Positions 47,035 through 56,248 of a stretch of 64,000 nt of DNA are shown in pieces. The position numbers were made by a program, and so were the translations under genes. Under the pieces are notes generated by a model. The model searched no databases. It was not told the origin of the DNA and saw nothing but the letters and a program-made list of their open reading frames with translations. The stretch is from Bacillota bacterium (lineage in GTDB: Bacteria; Bacillota; Clostridia; Lachnospirales; Lachnospiraceae), in NCBI GenBank assembly GCA_023435895.1, contig JAEZLH010000004.1, positions 62,001-126,000 on the forward strand. Direction: 5' to 3'. The first letter of the stretch is position 1, and each line of letters starts with the position of its first letter.

Positions 47035-47907
47035 ATGAAAATAAAAAAGGTTACACTTGCTTATTTTTCAGGAACAGGGTGTACACAAATGGTTGCTAAC
47101 ATTTTTGAAAGTCAATTAAATAATTTGGGATTGCAAGTAAATACAATCAATATAGCCGCAAATGACAATTATACCGATACAACAACCGATTTACTTATCA
47201 TTCTGTCACCGGTATATGCCTTCCGTTTGGCCTCCATAGTGGAAGAGTGGACCCATAAGCTGCCCAAAGCCAAGAGAACCTATGCCGCAATTATATCAGT
47301 CTCCGGTGGCGGAGAAGTTTCTCCCAATACCGCCTGCAGAGTAAAATGCAAGCAACTTTTAAGACAAAAGAGCTACAAGTTAATCTACGAGAAGATGATT
47401 GTAATGCCATCAAATTTTGGAATACAGGCGACCAGGCAAATGAATTTAGACTTAATTCACATTTTGCCAAGAAAGATTGCCAAAATCATTGATGATATTA
47501 TGCAGGGAAAGAGAAATATTTTGAAACCTAAGTTAGTGGATCGATTCTTTGCTGTGATGGGGAAGGCGGAGCAGCTGGGAGCACGTATATTTGGAGCAAG
47601 TATTCGCACATCGGACGCTTGTAATCAATGTGGAGTGTGTATAAAGAACTGTCCTAAGCATAACATTAAGATGAAGAACGGTAAGATCAAATTTGGTTTT
47701 GGGTGTATATTTTGTATGAAATGTATTTATGCATGTCCTAGAAAAGCACTCAAACCACGAATATTAGGATCTTTATTGCTTAAGGACGGGTTTGATATGA
47801 AGCAGTTGATAAAAGCAGCGAATCAAGAGTCGATGGATCAGAAACACAGTTATTCGAACAACATTTCGTGGCAGGGAGTGGTTGATTACTTGAATGATGA
47901 TAAATGA
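47035..47907 (+). CDS. EFR1-family flavodoxin/ferredoxin fusion
   Basis: A 290-residue electron-transfer protein. The N-terminal domain is flavodoxin-like (TLAYFSGTGCTQMVANIF, with the FMN phosphate loop SGTGCT), and LIILSPVYAFRLASIVEEW is the second FMN contact. The C-terminal domain holds two 4Fe-4S motifs: CNQCGVCIKNCP (about residue 198) and CIFCMKCIYACP (about 221). EFR1 proteins occur in anaerobic Firmicutes; their partners are mostly unknown. It is followed 82 bases downstream by a WYL regulator, which may control it. Confidence 0.92.
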   Translation: MKIKKVTLAYFSGTGCTQMVANIFESQLNNLGLQVNTINIAANDNYTDTTTDLLIILSPVYAFRLASIVEEWTHKLPKAKRTYAAIISVSGGGEVSPNTACRVKCKQLLRQKSYKLIYEKMIVMPSNFGIQATRQMNLDLIHILPRKIAKIIDDIMQGKRNILKPKLVDRFFAVMGKAEQLGARIFGASIRTSDACNQCGVCIKNCPKHNIKMKNGKIKFGFGCIFCMKCIYACPRKALKPRILGSLLLKDGFDMKQLIKAANQESMDQKHSYSNNISWQGVVDYLNDDK

Positions 47908-47989
47908 GATGAATTTGGGATTAATCCGCTTCTGAAGCGGTCGATGCAAAGATTGTAATTTGATTACATAGGAAGGCAAAGGGAATGAA

Positions 47990-48910
47990 ATGAAGATAGA
48001 AAGGCTGCTTGCAATAACCAACTATTTGCTATCTAATAAGAGAGTGACCGCGCAGATGTTGGCTGCGCGTTTTGAAGTATCCACAAGGACGATAATGCGT
48101 GATATCAACACGCTTTCTTTAGCAGGGATTCCAGTGATTACCTATTATGGAGCAGAGGGTGGTTATGAAATTCTGGATTCGTTTAAATTGGAACGCCAGC
48201 TGGTTAGTGGAAATGATCATTCCTATATCATGGCTGCATTACAAGGACTTAAATCAGCGTTCGATGACAAAGAATTAAATGATACCCTGGAAAAAATGCA
48301 AGCAATGGCTCCTGACTGCAAACCGGATTTGGTGCTTGATTTTGGGGTTTTGAAAGAGAATTCAAATACCAATGAAAAGCTGATTTATTTACAAAGAGCA
48401 ATTAACCTGGGACAGAGGGTGAAGTTTTTATATGCAAACGCTGAGAATGAAGAAAAGGAACAGGAAGTTGAGCCCGTTGGTTTGATGTATAAATGGTATA
48501 ACTGGTATTTATTGTGCTATCTTACAAAATATGAGGAATATCGAATTTATAAGCTCCTAAGAATGAGGGAGATCACTCTATCCGGACAGAGGAACAGTAA
48601 AGCTCATAGTGTGGAAGAAGCAAAGAGAAGGTGGGAACAAGCGGAGCAAAATCAAGAAAGTATCAACATAAAGTTATTTTGCAAACGTAGTATTCGGGCA
48701 AAGTGCGAGGAATATCTGAATGGGAGGATTATAGAAGAGCATAAAAATGGTGATTTTATTTATGAGCTCACGGTGCCACCAAAAGAACATTTTTGGTATG
48801 GTACAGTATTAGCCTTTGGAAATCAGATCAAGATACTGGAACCAGATGAACTGGTCAAACGCATTTGTCAAAACTGTAATGAAATATTAGAACAATATAA
48901 AGAAGTGTGA
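47990..48910 (+). CDS. YafY-type HTH/WYL-domain transcriptional regulator
   Basis: A 306-residue regulator. The N-terminal DeoR-like winged helix is ERLLAITNYLLSNKRVTAQMLA and RFEVSTRTIMRDINTLSLAGIPV. The WYL domain follows (about residues 135-220: AINLGQRVKFLY, VEPVGLMYKWYNWYLLCYLT, YRIYKLLRM) and then the WCX extension. WYL domains sense nucleic-acid or nucleotide ligands in characterised members. It lies beside the EFR1 gene on the same strand. A hairpin overlaps its stop codon. Confidence 0.92.
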   Translation: MKIERLLAITNYLLSNKRVTAQMLAARFEVSTRTIMRDINTLSLAGIPVITYYGAEGGYEILDSFKLERQLVSGNDHSYIMAALQGLKSAFDDKELNDTLEKMQAMAPDCKPDLVLDFGVLKENSNTNEKLIYLQRAINLGQRVKFLYANAENEEKEQEVEPVGLMYKWYNWYLLCYLTKYEEYRIYKLLRMREITLSGQRNSKAHSVEEAKRRWEQAEQNQESINIKLFCKRSIRAKCEEYLNGRIIEEHKNGDFIYELTVPPKEHFWYGTVLAFGNQIKILEPDELVKRICQNCNEILEQYKEV

Positions 48911-48933
48911 CATACAGCTGTCAGACTTCTTTT
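48901..48933 (+). terminator. Possible terminator overlapping the end of the WYL gene
   Basis: AGAAGT and TGAC pair with GTCA and ACTTCT with one mismatch, followed by TTTT. The left arm includes the last codons. The region from here to 49150 contains no gene I can support; a 69-codon frame from 48949 has no family resemblance. Confidence 0.55.
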
Positions 48934-49150
48934 GCTATATTTAGATGAGTGCAGGGAGAACGATTGACAGAGTACTCATTATGCCGAGGATGCCGGAATG
49001 CAAAATCACTGCTAGAAAGAGCATTAATTTCATTACAAAGTGGAATGGGGAAAGGGTTGAAGAATATCACCTTCAATATGATGATTTGTATCTGCACTGT
49101 ACGAAACACAAAATTTGATGCGCAAATTCCTGCGCAGGAAGGAGAAAAAT

Positions 49151-49516
49151 ATGAGTAAAATTATTAGATCCAATGTGAATGAGGAGTATGCCTATTCAGA
49201 AATTGTAGAGGCCGGAGATTTTGTGTTCCTTAGTTTTTGCGTTGGTAATGTAGGAGGCACTGTGGAGGAACAGATACATGGTGCGCTAAATGACATGGAA
49301 CATCGTTTGAATAAAATTGATTTATCCCTACATAATGTAGTAAAGATGGATGTGTTGCTCAGGGATGCCTGGGATATTCCGGTTATGGAGAAGGTATTTA
49401 AAGAACGCTTCGCTGGTATTTACCCGGCAAGAAAGACAATACAGACGGAGTTTGCACACAAGGGAGGAGCGGACGGCCTGCATGCTCAGATTGATGCGAT
49501 TGCCTTCAAAGGGTAA
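49151..49516 (+). CDS. RidA/YjgF-family protein
   Basis: A 121-residue member of the Rid family, whose best-known member hydrolyses reactive enamines and imines from PLP enzymes. The ATG at 49151 follows GAAGGAG; the frame is open upstream but without a site. VEQIHGALNDMEHRL, VVKMDVLLRDAW and YPARKTIQTEF match the family; the arginine of YPAR-TIQ corresponds to the substrate-binding Arg. The end, HAQIDAIAF, is also typical. It differs somewhat from canonical RidA at the N-terminus (VEAGDFVFLSFCVGNVGG), so it may be another Rid subgroup. Confidence 0.87.
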   Translation: MSKIIRSNVNEEYAYSEIVEAGDFVFLSFCVGNVGGTVEEQIHGALNDMEHRLNKIDLSLHNVVKMDVLLRDAWDIPVMEKVFKERFAGIYPARKTIQTEFAHKGGADGLHAQIDAIAFKG

Positions 49517-49603
49517 TGCTTAGCAATGATATCCTACGTTGAAATTTTTCGGACATAGTATATAATGGAATAGTATCTGAAATTTTACTAAAGGAGGAAT
49601 ACC

Positions 49604-50146
49604 ATGAAATTATTTTTTATATCTGATATACATGGATCATTGCATTATCTGAAGAAGGCATTGGAAGGGTTTCATAGAGAAGGGGCGGACTATATCATTA
49701 TTTTGGGAGATGAGCTGTATCATGGGGCTAGAAATCCCTTGCCCGAAGAATATAATCCCAAGGAAGTTGCCTTATTACTGAATTCCTATGCAGATAAGAT
49801 TATTGCAATAAGAGGGAATTGTGACTCTGAAGTGGACCAGATGGTTCTGGAATTCCCCGTAATGTCAGACTATTCTACTATTTTATATGATGGCAGGAGA
49901 ATATTCTTAAGTCATGGACATATCTACGGTCCGGACAATCTTCCGAAGCTCAGTGCAGGAGATTTATTTGTCTATGGGCATACCCACATTCCGGTAGCAG
50001 AAAAAAGTGAAAAGCTTTATGTGATAAATCCCGGGTCAATTTCTATGCCGAAAGAGAATAATCCCAATACCTATGGTGTATTGGAAGGACGGACTTTCCA
50101 AATCAAGACCTTGGAGGGATCATTATTTAAGGAAATCGCATTGTAA
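49604..50146 (+). CDS. yfcE: YfcE-type metallophosphodiesterase
   Basis: A 180-residue calcineurin-like phosphodiesterase. Metal motifs are SDIHGSL (residues 6-12), GDELYHGARNPLPEEY, RGNCDSEVD, SHGHIYGPDN and YGHTHIPVA. The GDELYHGARNPLPEEY loop is typical of E. coli YfcE, which cleaves simple phosphodiesters; the natural substrate is unclear. AAAGGAGG precedes the ATG. The neighbouring RidA gene may share the transcript. Confidence 0.92.
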   Translation: MKLFFISDIHGSLHYLKKALEGFHREGADYIIILGDELYHGARNPLPEEYNPKEVALLLNSYADKIIAIRGNCDSEVDQMVLEFPVMSDYSTILYDGRRIFLSHGHIYGPDNLPKLSAGDLFVYGHTHIPVAEKSEKLYVINPGSISMPKENNPNTYGVLEGRTFQIKTLEGSLFKEIAL

Positions 50147-50370
50147 AAAGCCTATTTTATAGGATGGACATCATAACCTTGGTTACAGCTTCGCCTGGTC
50201 TTTGACTAGCGCATAAGATTAAACTTATTCATAATTTGGAGGATCAAACGATAATCCTCATGGATAAGACATAATAGATAAGGCATTATGGATAAGACAT
50301 CATAGAAAGGTCATAAAAAATGTTAGAACATACTTTATAAGAATGGTAAAGTATGGTATATTATTTTATA

Positions 50371-50445
50371 TCTGCGTAACTGACGGAAGTGGAATTGACC
50401 ACGGGAAGCGCAGAAGGATTGTAAGCCGACCGTCTGGGCACCGTT
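50371..50445 (+). ncRNA. ZTP/ZMP riboswitch (pfl motif) upstream of AICAR transformylase
   Basis: The stem P1 is TCTGCG with CGCAGA, enclosing ACTGACGGAAG and the P2 stem GTGG/CCAC with CACGGGAAG. The distal conserved part is GCCGACCGTCTGGGCAC. These are the conserved blocks of the pfl RNA, which senses ZTP/ZMP and typically controls purine and folate genes. The 3' part overlaps the left arm of a terminator, the expected on-switch design: ligand binding blocks termination. It lies directly before the AICAR transformylase gene, whose substrate is ZMP, which supports the call. Confidence 0.9.
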
Positions 50446-50475
50446 TGGGAACCCGGACGGTTTATATTATTTTAT
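50429..50475 (+). terminator. Regulatory terminator of the ZTP riboswitch
   Basis: ACCGTCTGGG pairs with CCCGGACGGT over all 10 positions (one G-U), followed by TTATATTATTTT. The left arm is shared with the conserved distal element of the aptamer, so ligand binding and termination exclude each other. Confidence 0.85.
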
Positions 50476-50487
50476 GGAGGTGTTCCT

Positions 50488-51663
50488 ATGAAGGAATATG
50501 AATTAAAATACGGATGCAATCCGAACCAAAAGCCAGCCAGAATTTATAGGGAAGACGGCGAACTGCCAATTAAAATATTAAATGGCAAACCCGGATACAT
50601 TAATCTATTAGATGCTATGAATGGATGGCAGTTAGTAAAAGAATTAAAGATGGCAACAGGCTTACCTGCAGCAGCATCCTTTAAACATGTTTCACCCGCA
50701 GGTGCGGCTGTGGGGATTCCTTTAAAAGAGGTGGAACGAAGAATTTACTGGATTGGAGAGGATATAAGTCTATCCCCACAGGCGTGCGCATATGCAAGAG
50801 CAAGAGGTGCGGACAGAATGTCCTCCTATGGTGATTTTATTGCCCTATCCGATGTGTGTGATGTATCCACAACACAGGTGATACAGAATGAGTTTTCGGA
50901 TGGCATCATTGCACCCGGTTATGAGTCAGAGACACTTAATATTCTGCGAGCAAAGAAGAAGGGAAGCTATTGTATTATTCAAATCGATACGGAATATGCT
51001 CCTGCTCCCCTTGAGCGCAAACAGGTATATGGAATAACTTTTGAACAGGAAAGAAATGATCTTCTTATTACGGAAGAGCTATTTCAAAATGTGGCAACTC
51101 AAAATAAGGCTCTGACCGATCAAGCGAAGCTAGATCTGCTAATAGCCATGATCACACTAAAATATACTCAGTCAAATTCCGTTTGCTATGCAAAAGGTGG
51201 GCAAGCCATCGGAATTGGTGCGGGGCAGCAGTCCAGAATACATTGTACCAGGCTTGCAGGGCAGAAGACAGACAAGTGGTTTTTACGTCAAAATCCTAAA
51301 GTGTTAAAGCTACCCTTTAATGAGGGCTTAAAAAGAGCGGATCGTGATAATTGTATCGATCTATACACCGGTGATTATTATCTGGATATTTTGAGGGATG
51401 GTAGCTGGGAGAATTTTTTTGTTGCAAAGCCGGAGGTCTTTACAAGAGAAGAACGAGAGAATTGGCTCTTACAATTGAAGGAGGTTTCACTGGCATCTGA
51501 CGCATTCTTTCCCTTTGGAGATAATATTGATCGTGCGGCTCGCAGTGGTGTGAAATATATAGCACAACCCGGCGGGTCAATAAGGGACGATCATGTTATT
51601 GAACGCTGTAATCAGTATGATATGGTCATGTGCTTTACCGGAATTCGTTTGTTCCATCACTGA
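50488..51663 (+). CDS. AICAR transformylase (stand-alone, PurH C-terminal domain type)
   Basis: Formylates ZMP (AICAR) with 10-formyl-tetrahydrofolate to FAICAR in purine synthesis. The 391 residues correspond to the transformylase half of PurH; the N-terminal IMP cyclohydrolase domain is absent, so another enzyme must close the ring. ELKYGCNPNQKPA opens the protein; AASFKHVSPAGAA holds the catalytic Lys-His pair; YTQSNSVCYAKGGQAIGIGAGQQSRIHC and AARSGVKYIAQPGGSIRD are transformylase signatures. GGAGG precedes the ATG. Its expression should rise with ZMP/ZTP through the upstream riboswitch. Confidence 0.93.
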   Translation: MKEYELKYGCNPNQKPARIYREDGELPIKILNGKPGYINLLDAMNGWQLVKELKMATGLPAAASFKHVSPAGAAVGIPLKEVERRIYWIGEDISLSPQACAYARARGADRMSSYGDFIALSDVCDVSTTQVIQNEFSDGIIAPGYESETLNILRAKKKGSYCIIQIDTEYAPAPLERKQVYGITFEQERNDLLITEELFQNVATQNKALTDQAKLDLLIAMITLKYTQSNSVCYAKGGQAIGIGAGQQSRIHCTRLAGQKTDKWFLRQNPKVLKLPFNEGLKRADRDNCIDLYTGDYYLDILRDGSWENFFVAKPEVFTREERENWLLQLKEVSLASDAFFPFGDNIDRAARSGVKYIAQPGGSIRDDHVIERCNQYDMVMCFTGIRLFHH

Positions 51664-51882
51664 TAATTAGAAGTAATTACGTATAAAGATGATGATGTTA
51701 AGCTGGCGTTATACTAATATTACGGTTAGTAGATAATAGGATGATAAAATAATTAGCATATCTTATTCTTTATGCTTTGTAATCGAAGTAAGAGTTTTTA
51801 CTTTATTAAAATAACATTATCACAACAAATGCTGGCTTTTATACGTGTAGCCAAGATCATAAGAACTGGAGAGGTGTTTACT

Positions 51883-52563
51883 ATGAATAAACAACAATAT
51901 CAAAAACTGGAAGACTATATGCTAGAATGTATGTCGGACAGTGCACACGATAAAGAGCATGTTTACCGTGTGTTATATAATGCACTGGAGATTGCAAAAA
52001 CAGAACAAAATATCGATTATGATATATTAATCGCGTCTTGTCTTCTGCATGATATCGGTCGAAAGGAGCAGTTTGATAATCCAGAGCTGTGTCACGCTAT
52101 GGTAGGAGGGGATAAAGCATATAAGTTCCTGCTTCAGAGTGGTTTTGGGGAGGAATATGGGGAACAGGTGCGCCAATGTATTTGGTCTCATCGTTATCGG
52201 AAAAATGCTTCGCCCCAAAGCCTGGAGGCAAAAATACTCTTTGATGCAGACAAGATAGATGTTACCGGAGCAATTGGTATTGCTAGGACGCTCTTTTATA
52301 AAGGACAGGTTTCGGAACCTTTATATTCTATCGATTCAGAAGGAAATGTGTCAAGCGGGGAAGATGACCCGGAACCATCCTTTTTTCAGGAGTATAAATA
52401 TAAATTGGAATCAATCTATTCCCGTTTCTATACAGCACAGGGTGAAAAGATGGCAAAACAAAGACAGGAAGCAGCCATCTCTTTCTATAATAATCTATTG
52501 CACGAGGTAAAGTCCTCTTACCAAAATGGCAAGATTGAGCTGAAAGACAACATTTGCGAATAG
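51883..52563 (+). CDS. HD-domain phosphohydrolase
   Basis: A 226-residue metal-dependent phosphohydrolase of the YedJ type. The ATG at 51883 follows GAGAGG; an upstream in-frame start at 51772 adds 37 residues unlike the family. The HD motifs are AHDKEHVYRVLYNA, SCLLHDIGRKEQ (with the paired His-Asp), CHAMVGGDKAY and IWSHRY, followed by FDADKIDVTGAIGIAR. Substrates of this family are unsettled. Its stop is five bases from the end of the convergent LysR gene. Confidence 0.9.
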   Translation: MNKQQYQKLEDYMLECMSDSAHDKEHVYRVLYNALEIAKTEQNIDYDILIASCLLHDIGRKEQFDNPELCHAMVGGDKAYKFLLQSGFGEEYGEQVRQCIWSHRYRKNASPQSLEAKILFDADKIDVTGAIGIARTLFYKGQVSEPLYSIDSEGNVSSGEDDPEPSFFQEYKYKLESIYSRFYTAQGEKMAKQRQEAAISFYNNLLHEVKSSYQNGKIELKDNICE

Positions 52564-52567
52564 TTAG

Positions 52568-53473
52568 TTAGGAAACTGATTTACAATCAATTTTCGCCAT
52601 GAAATCAATTAAGAAATCTTTAAATAATTTGGAGGGAGAAGATAATTCGGTATTTTTCTTCCAACCCAAATAAATGGTTCGATAACATGGTTGCTCTTTA
52701 ACTTGAATGATAGAGATACCTTCTGTTTGCAGTACCGAGGAGTAAGGAACGATGGAGATTCCTAGGCCAGCAAGTACAAAGCCAACCACCACCATACTGT
52801 TATCGTTAGGTTTCAAAACTGACTTTGGACTAAAACCATAAGTTTCAAAATAAGTACTTATTTTGGCTTTTGTTTTTTCGGAGAAAAACACAAAGTTCTC
52901 ATCCTTCAGTTCAAGTAAGGACAGTTCTGCTTTATGGGACAATGGATGACTTTTTGGAACGATAATTACAAGCTTTTCATTCTTTATGGGAATTGCCTCA
53001 AGCTCTTTACTGAAATTGTCCTCCTCAAGATCAGCAAACAGTCCTAAATCAAATTGTCTGGCGGACAGACCTTTCAGAATATTTTCATTTGTCTCCATAC
53101 AATATTCGAACTTTATGTTAGGATAATAATCTAAAAATGCACTTACTGTTTCGGGAATAAGGCGTGATCCAATGGAATAAAGGGATGAGATGGATACTGT
53201 ACCGGTATTTGGATTAATCATCTCCTTTAATTCCTGAACACCTTCGCTGATTTCAGATAGAGCAATATCGGTATGTTTGAGAAATGCGTTTCCGTAACGG
53301 GTCAGTTTAATGTTGCGTCCATGCTTTTCAAACAAAGGCACTTCCAGCTCTTTTTCTAGTTTGGAGATTGCTTTGCTTAATGCCGGTTGTGTTACAGCCA
53401 GCGCATTTGCAGCTTCTGTAAAATTCTCGTTTTCAGCGATTGCCTTAAAGTATTCTAAATGTTGCCAGTTCAT
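52568..53473 (-). CDS. LysR-family transcriptional regulator
   Basis: A 301-residue LysR regulator on the minus strand. The N-terminal winged helix reads LEYFKAIAENENFTEAANALAVTQPALSKAISKLEKELEVPLFEKHGRNIKLT in pieces recognisable as the family; the C-terminal substrate-binding domain contains VSISSLYSIGSRLIPETV, FDLGLFADLEED and VVVGFVLAGLGISIVPYS. GGGAGG lies before the ATG. It is divergent from the nitroreductase gene, the usual arrangement for a LysR target, so it probably controls that gene across the 275-base gap. Confidence 0.92.
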   Translation of the reverse strand: MNWQHLEYFKAIAENENFTEAANALAVTQPALSKAISKLEKELEVPLFEKHGRNIKLTRYGNAFLKHTDIALSEISEGVQELKEMINPNTGTVSISSLYSIGSRLIPETVSAFLDYYPNIKFEYCMETNENILKGLSARQFDLGLFADLEEDNFSKELEAIPIKNEKLVIIVPKSHPLSHKAELSLLELKDENFVFFSEKTKAKISTYFETYGFSPKSVLKPNDNSMVVVGFVLAGLGISIVPYSSVLQTEGISIIQVKEQPCYRTIYLGWKKNTELSSPSKLFKDFLIDFMAKIDCKSVS

Positions 53474-53748
53474 TCTGCCTCCCGTATATTATAACAGTCT
53501 TTGGATTATCTTAATAATGAGTGATAAGTGATAATAGTTGATATTCAATTCATAACCGTTGGTTATAGAAACGATGAAAAGAATTATCTGGACGTATTAA
53601 GATAATACTGTTATTATTTGTTGCATCACTAAAAATATTTATCGGACTAATTATAAAATAAATTTATGAGTTAGTCAAAATAACTTGGATATGAATACAC
53701 TGCAGGGAATAAAACATAATATCAATTACAACGAAAAGGAGATTAATT

Positions 53749-54309
53749 ATGAACGAAGTAATACAGAATATCTTAACAAGAAGAAGTATCAGAACCTTTC
53801 AGGAGGAGCAAATTTCTGATGAGAGCTTGGATGTACTTTTGGAGGCAGCCAAATTCGCCCCCAGTGGAATGGGTAAACAGGGCTGGCATTTTACCGTAGT
53901 ACAGAATAAAGAAAAAATAAATGAACTGGTTGCTGCAGTAAAAGAAACAATGTTAAATTCTACAGAAGAGCGCTTTATAAAGGCAGGAGAGAACCCGAAC
54001 TTCAATCCTTTTTATAATGCTCCAACCATTATTATCACTTCTTACGATAAAAGTTCGGCGACGGTAGAGGCGGATTGTGCGGTAGCCCTTGAAAATATCT
54101 TCTTAGCGGCTCATTCCCTTGATATCGGTTCTTGCTGGATTCATGTTCTGGCTTATTTTGGCAATGCTCCAAAGGTAAGGAGTGTGCTGGAGGAACTAGG
54201 CGTACCAACTGATTATGTGGTTTCTGGTTCTGCAGCTATAGGATATAGCAGTAAGCCTAATCCGGAAGCAGCCCCCAGAAAAGAAGGCACCGTTAATATT
54301 GTTAAATAA
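53749..54309 (+). CDS. Nitroreductase-family protein
   Basis: An FMN-dependent oxidoreductase of 186 residues. The N-terminal RRSIRTFQEEQISDESLDVLL and AAKFAPSGMGKQGWHFTVV bind FMN; CAVALENIFLAAHSLDIGSCWIH and VSGSAAIGYSSKPNPEAAPRK complete the site. AAAAGGAG precedes the ATG. It faces the LysR regulator across a shared intergenic region. Substrate (nitroaromatics, quinones or others) is unknown. A strong terminator follows. Confidence 0.92.
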   Translation: MNEVIQNILTRRSIRTFQEEQISDESLDVLLEAAKFAPSGMGKQGWHFTVVQNKEKINELVAAVKETMLNSTEERFIKAGENPNFNPFYNAPTIIITSYDKSSATVEADCAVALENIFLAAHSLDIGSCWIHVLAYFGNAPKVRSVLEELGVPTDYVVSGSAAIGYSSKPNPEAAPRKEGTVNIVK

Positions 54310-54389
54310 TAATGTTAAAAAGTTCTTATGGCGTCAAGTTAAAGTTTCGTGTATCCTTATAAAAGATAGATGGCATAAATAACAATCGA

Positions 54390-54434
54390 AATCAGCCTCA
54401 ATGTAGCCCTGCTGCCACACTGAGGCTGATTTTA
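54390..54434 (+). terminator. Intrinsic terminator after the nitroreductase gene
   Basis: AATCAGCCTCA and TGAGGCTGATT are perfect 11-base arms around a 20-base loop, followed by TTT. Symmetric enough to serve either strand. Confidence 0.88.
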
Positions 54435-54528
54435 TATAATTTTTTAAATCAGTGAGAAAAACACCTTCTCTTGTTGTTTAATAAGTGTGAGGATGAAAAA
54501 TCCATTCGCATAGAAAGGAGTTAGGTCT

Positions 54529-55086
54529 ATGGACAACGGTGCAAGTAGCTACCGCCGTTTTCTTGAGGGTGACGACAGCGGAATTGTAGATATCATCCAG
54601 CTTTACAAAGATGGGTTGATATTTTATTTAAACGGATATACGCAAAACTTTCCTATAACAGAGGAACTTACGGAAGATGTCTTTTTTAAGCTTGTTATAA
54701 AAAAGCCAAAGTATACTGAAAAATATTCTTTCAAAACTTGGCTATATACCATCGGACGAAATGTGGCAATTAATTATATGAAACGAAACAGACGCCTGAT
54801 GAGTAAACCGATTGATGAGTTGGAAAGTCTGTGTAGAGAAGAAAATACCCTCGAACAAACTTTTCTGACAGAAGAAAGAAAAGTTATGGTTCATAAAACC
54901 CTTTCTAAGCTGAAAGCGGAGTATCGAGAAGTTCTATGCCTGCGTTATTTCGAGGAGATGACCAATGAAGACGCTGCAAAAGTAATGAAGAAAAGCAAGC
55001 GACAGATTGAAAACCTCACATTTAGAGCAAAGCAATCTTTAAGGTGCCAACTTGAAAAGGAGGGCTTTATTTATGAAGAGTTATAA
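54529..55086 (+). CDS. ECF-type RNA polymerase sigma factor
   Basis: A 185-residue alternative sigma factor. Region 2 reads LTEDVFFKLVIKKP and YSFKTWLYTIGRNVAINYMKRNRR; region 4 reads LSKLKAEYREVLCLRYFEEMTNEDAAKVMKKSKRQIENLTFRAKQSLR in recognisable blocks. AAAGGAG precedes the ATG. It overlaps the start of a membrane-anchored gene by 14 bases, the usual sigma/anti-sigma layout. The regulon and signal are unknown. Confidence 0.92.
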   Translation: MDNGASSYRRFLEGDDSGIVDIIQLYKDGLIFYLNGYTQNFPITEELTEDVFFKLVIKKPKYTEKYSFKTWLYTIGRNVAINYMKRNRRLMSKPIDELESLCREENTLEQTFLTEERKVMVHKTLSKLKAEYREVLCLRYFEEMTNEDAAKVMKKSKRQIENLTFRAKQSLRCQLEKEGFIYEEL

Positions 55087-56050
55087 TGAGATGGCTGAGA
55101 GTGTATTTAGACGCAGAGAAGAATACAGAAAAATGAAAAAGATGCGACTACAAAGAACGAAGAAAGTGGCATCCATAGTTGCTTCATTAGTTGTGATTGT
55201 AGTATTAGGATTGGGATTACAAAACATGAATCGGATCAACACCACAAAATCCACCACACCGAATACCCAAGGACAAAATGGTAGAGATAATGCAGAGGTT
55301 AGTAAGCCCATACCCAGCAGTGCTGGTCATTCTGAAACAAATAATAAGGGGATTTATATAGATAGGATAGAACTTCCCTCTGAAAGTAGTGCAACGCTAG
55401 ATATGATAGGGCTTATAGTATATCACAGCAATATTTATACACAGACCAAAAATGTAAAATGCAGTAAAGAGCAGCAGAAGGCTCTCATAGGAGCTTATTT
55501 GGGAACGGCAGTGGGGAATCTTGATGAATGGTCAAAGAGGAGTGAATACTCCAAGGAGCTTGCTTCTTCGGCAGTTGGGAAGGTTTATAAAGTAAATGGC
55601 TATGACGATTCCTTCCGCATTGGGATACCCTATATGTATGAGGGAGAATATTACATTACTTTCTATGAAAATCTCAATGGAATTACGTTATCGACGGGGA
55701 AAGACTTATATGAAAACAGGCTCCTGCTGAAGGAAAATTATCGCAGTACGCTTTACCAGCTTCACAGTGATTGGAATAATGACGCTAATCAGTACAAGGA
55801 ACTGAAACTCTCTAGGAATATAATGCTTCAGTTTATTGATGCAATAGATTCCTCACCTTTTATAGAGTTAGATAATAGTTCTAAAATTTATAATTCTAAG
55901 ATGGAGGTTACACATTTATATTTTAAATTGAAAGATGGTACCACATTAGAAGTAGGATTATTTGAAAAAGGGTTTGTGGCGTATGGCAATCTAATTGTCA
56001 AAGTGTCGGATAAGATATTTTCTAAGGTATTTCAAGAGGCTATGAAATAG
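55073..56050 (+). CDS. Membrane-anchored partner of the ECF sigma factor (putative anti-sigma)
   Basis: A 325-residue protein. The ATG at 55073 follows AAGGAGG, within the end of the sigma gene. A basic N-terminus of about 30 residues (RRREEYRKMKKMRLQRTKK) precedes one membrane helix (VASIVASLVVIVVLGLGL), and the rest (about 270 residues) lies outside the membrane. The outer domain has no family I can name; it includes a duplicated-looking pattern of YxxDI and LKEN residues. By position it is probably the anti-sigma factor or the sensor, but no known anti-sigma domain is visible at the N-terminus, so this is inference. Confidence 0.7.
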   Translation: MKSYNEMAESVFRRREEYRKMKKMRLQRTKKVASIVASLVVIVVLGLGLQNMNRINTTKSTTPNTQGQNGRDNAEVSKPIPSSAGHSETNNKGIYIDRIELPSESSATLDMIGLIVYHSNIYTQTKNVKCSKEQQKALIGAYLGTAVGNLDEWSKRSEYSKELASSAVGKVYKVNGYDDSFRIGIPYMYEGEYYITFYENLNGITLSTGKDLYENRLLLKENYRSTLYQLHSDWNNDANQYKELKLSRNIMLQFIDAIDSSPFIELDNSSKIYNSKMEVTHLYFKLKDGTTLEVGLFEKGFVAYGNLIVKVSDKIFSKVFQEAMK

Positions 56051-56063
56051 TTTGAAAAGAAGG

Positions 56064-56102
56064 CGTGTTTCATAACACAGGAAAGTTATGAAACACGTTT
56101 TT
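56064..56102 (+). terminator. Intrinsic terminator of the ECF sigma operon
   Basis: CGTGTTTCATAAC and GTTATGAAACACG are perfect 13-base arms around an 8-base loop, followed by TTTTT. Confidence 0.93.
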
Positions 56103-56248
56103 GTAGAAGTAAAAAAAGGCTTGCATTGGTTTGGCAGTAAAACTCTGCTTTGCTTTGACTACATATCGAATACATTATACTAATTTCTGGATAGGGAGTG
56201 TACAATAACTTAGATAATGATTTGATTTGGAAATTTTTGAATTAACCC

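Noticed and set aside
48949..49158. 69-codon frame upstream of the RidA gene
   Set aside because: The start lacks support and no family is recognisable; it overlaps the true RidA start.
50220..50310. Imperfect repeats of GATAAGACAT and ATAAGGCATT before the ZTP riboswitch
   Set aside because: Short, degenerate and without regular spacing; not a CRISPR or a recognisable element.
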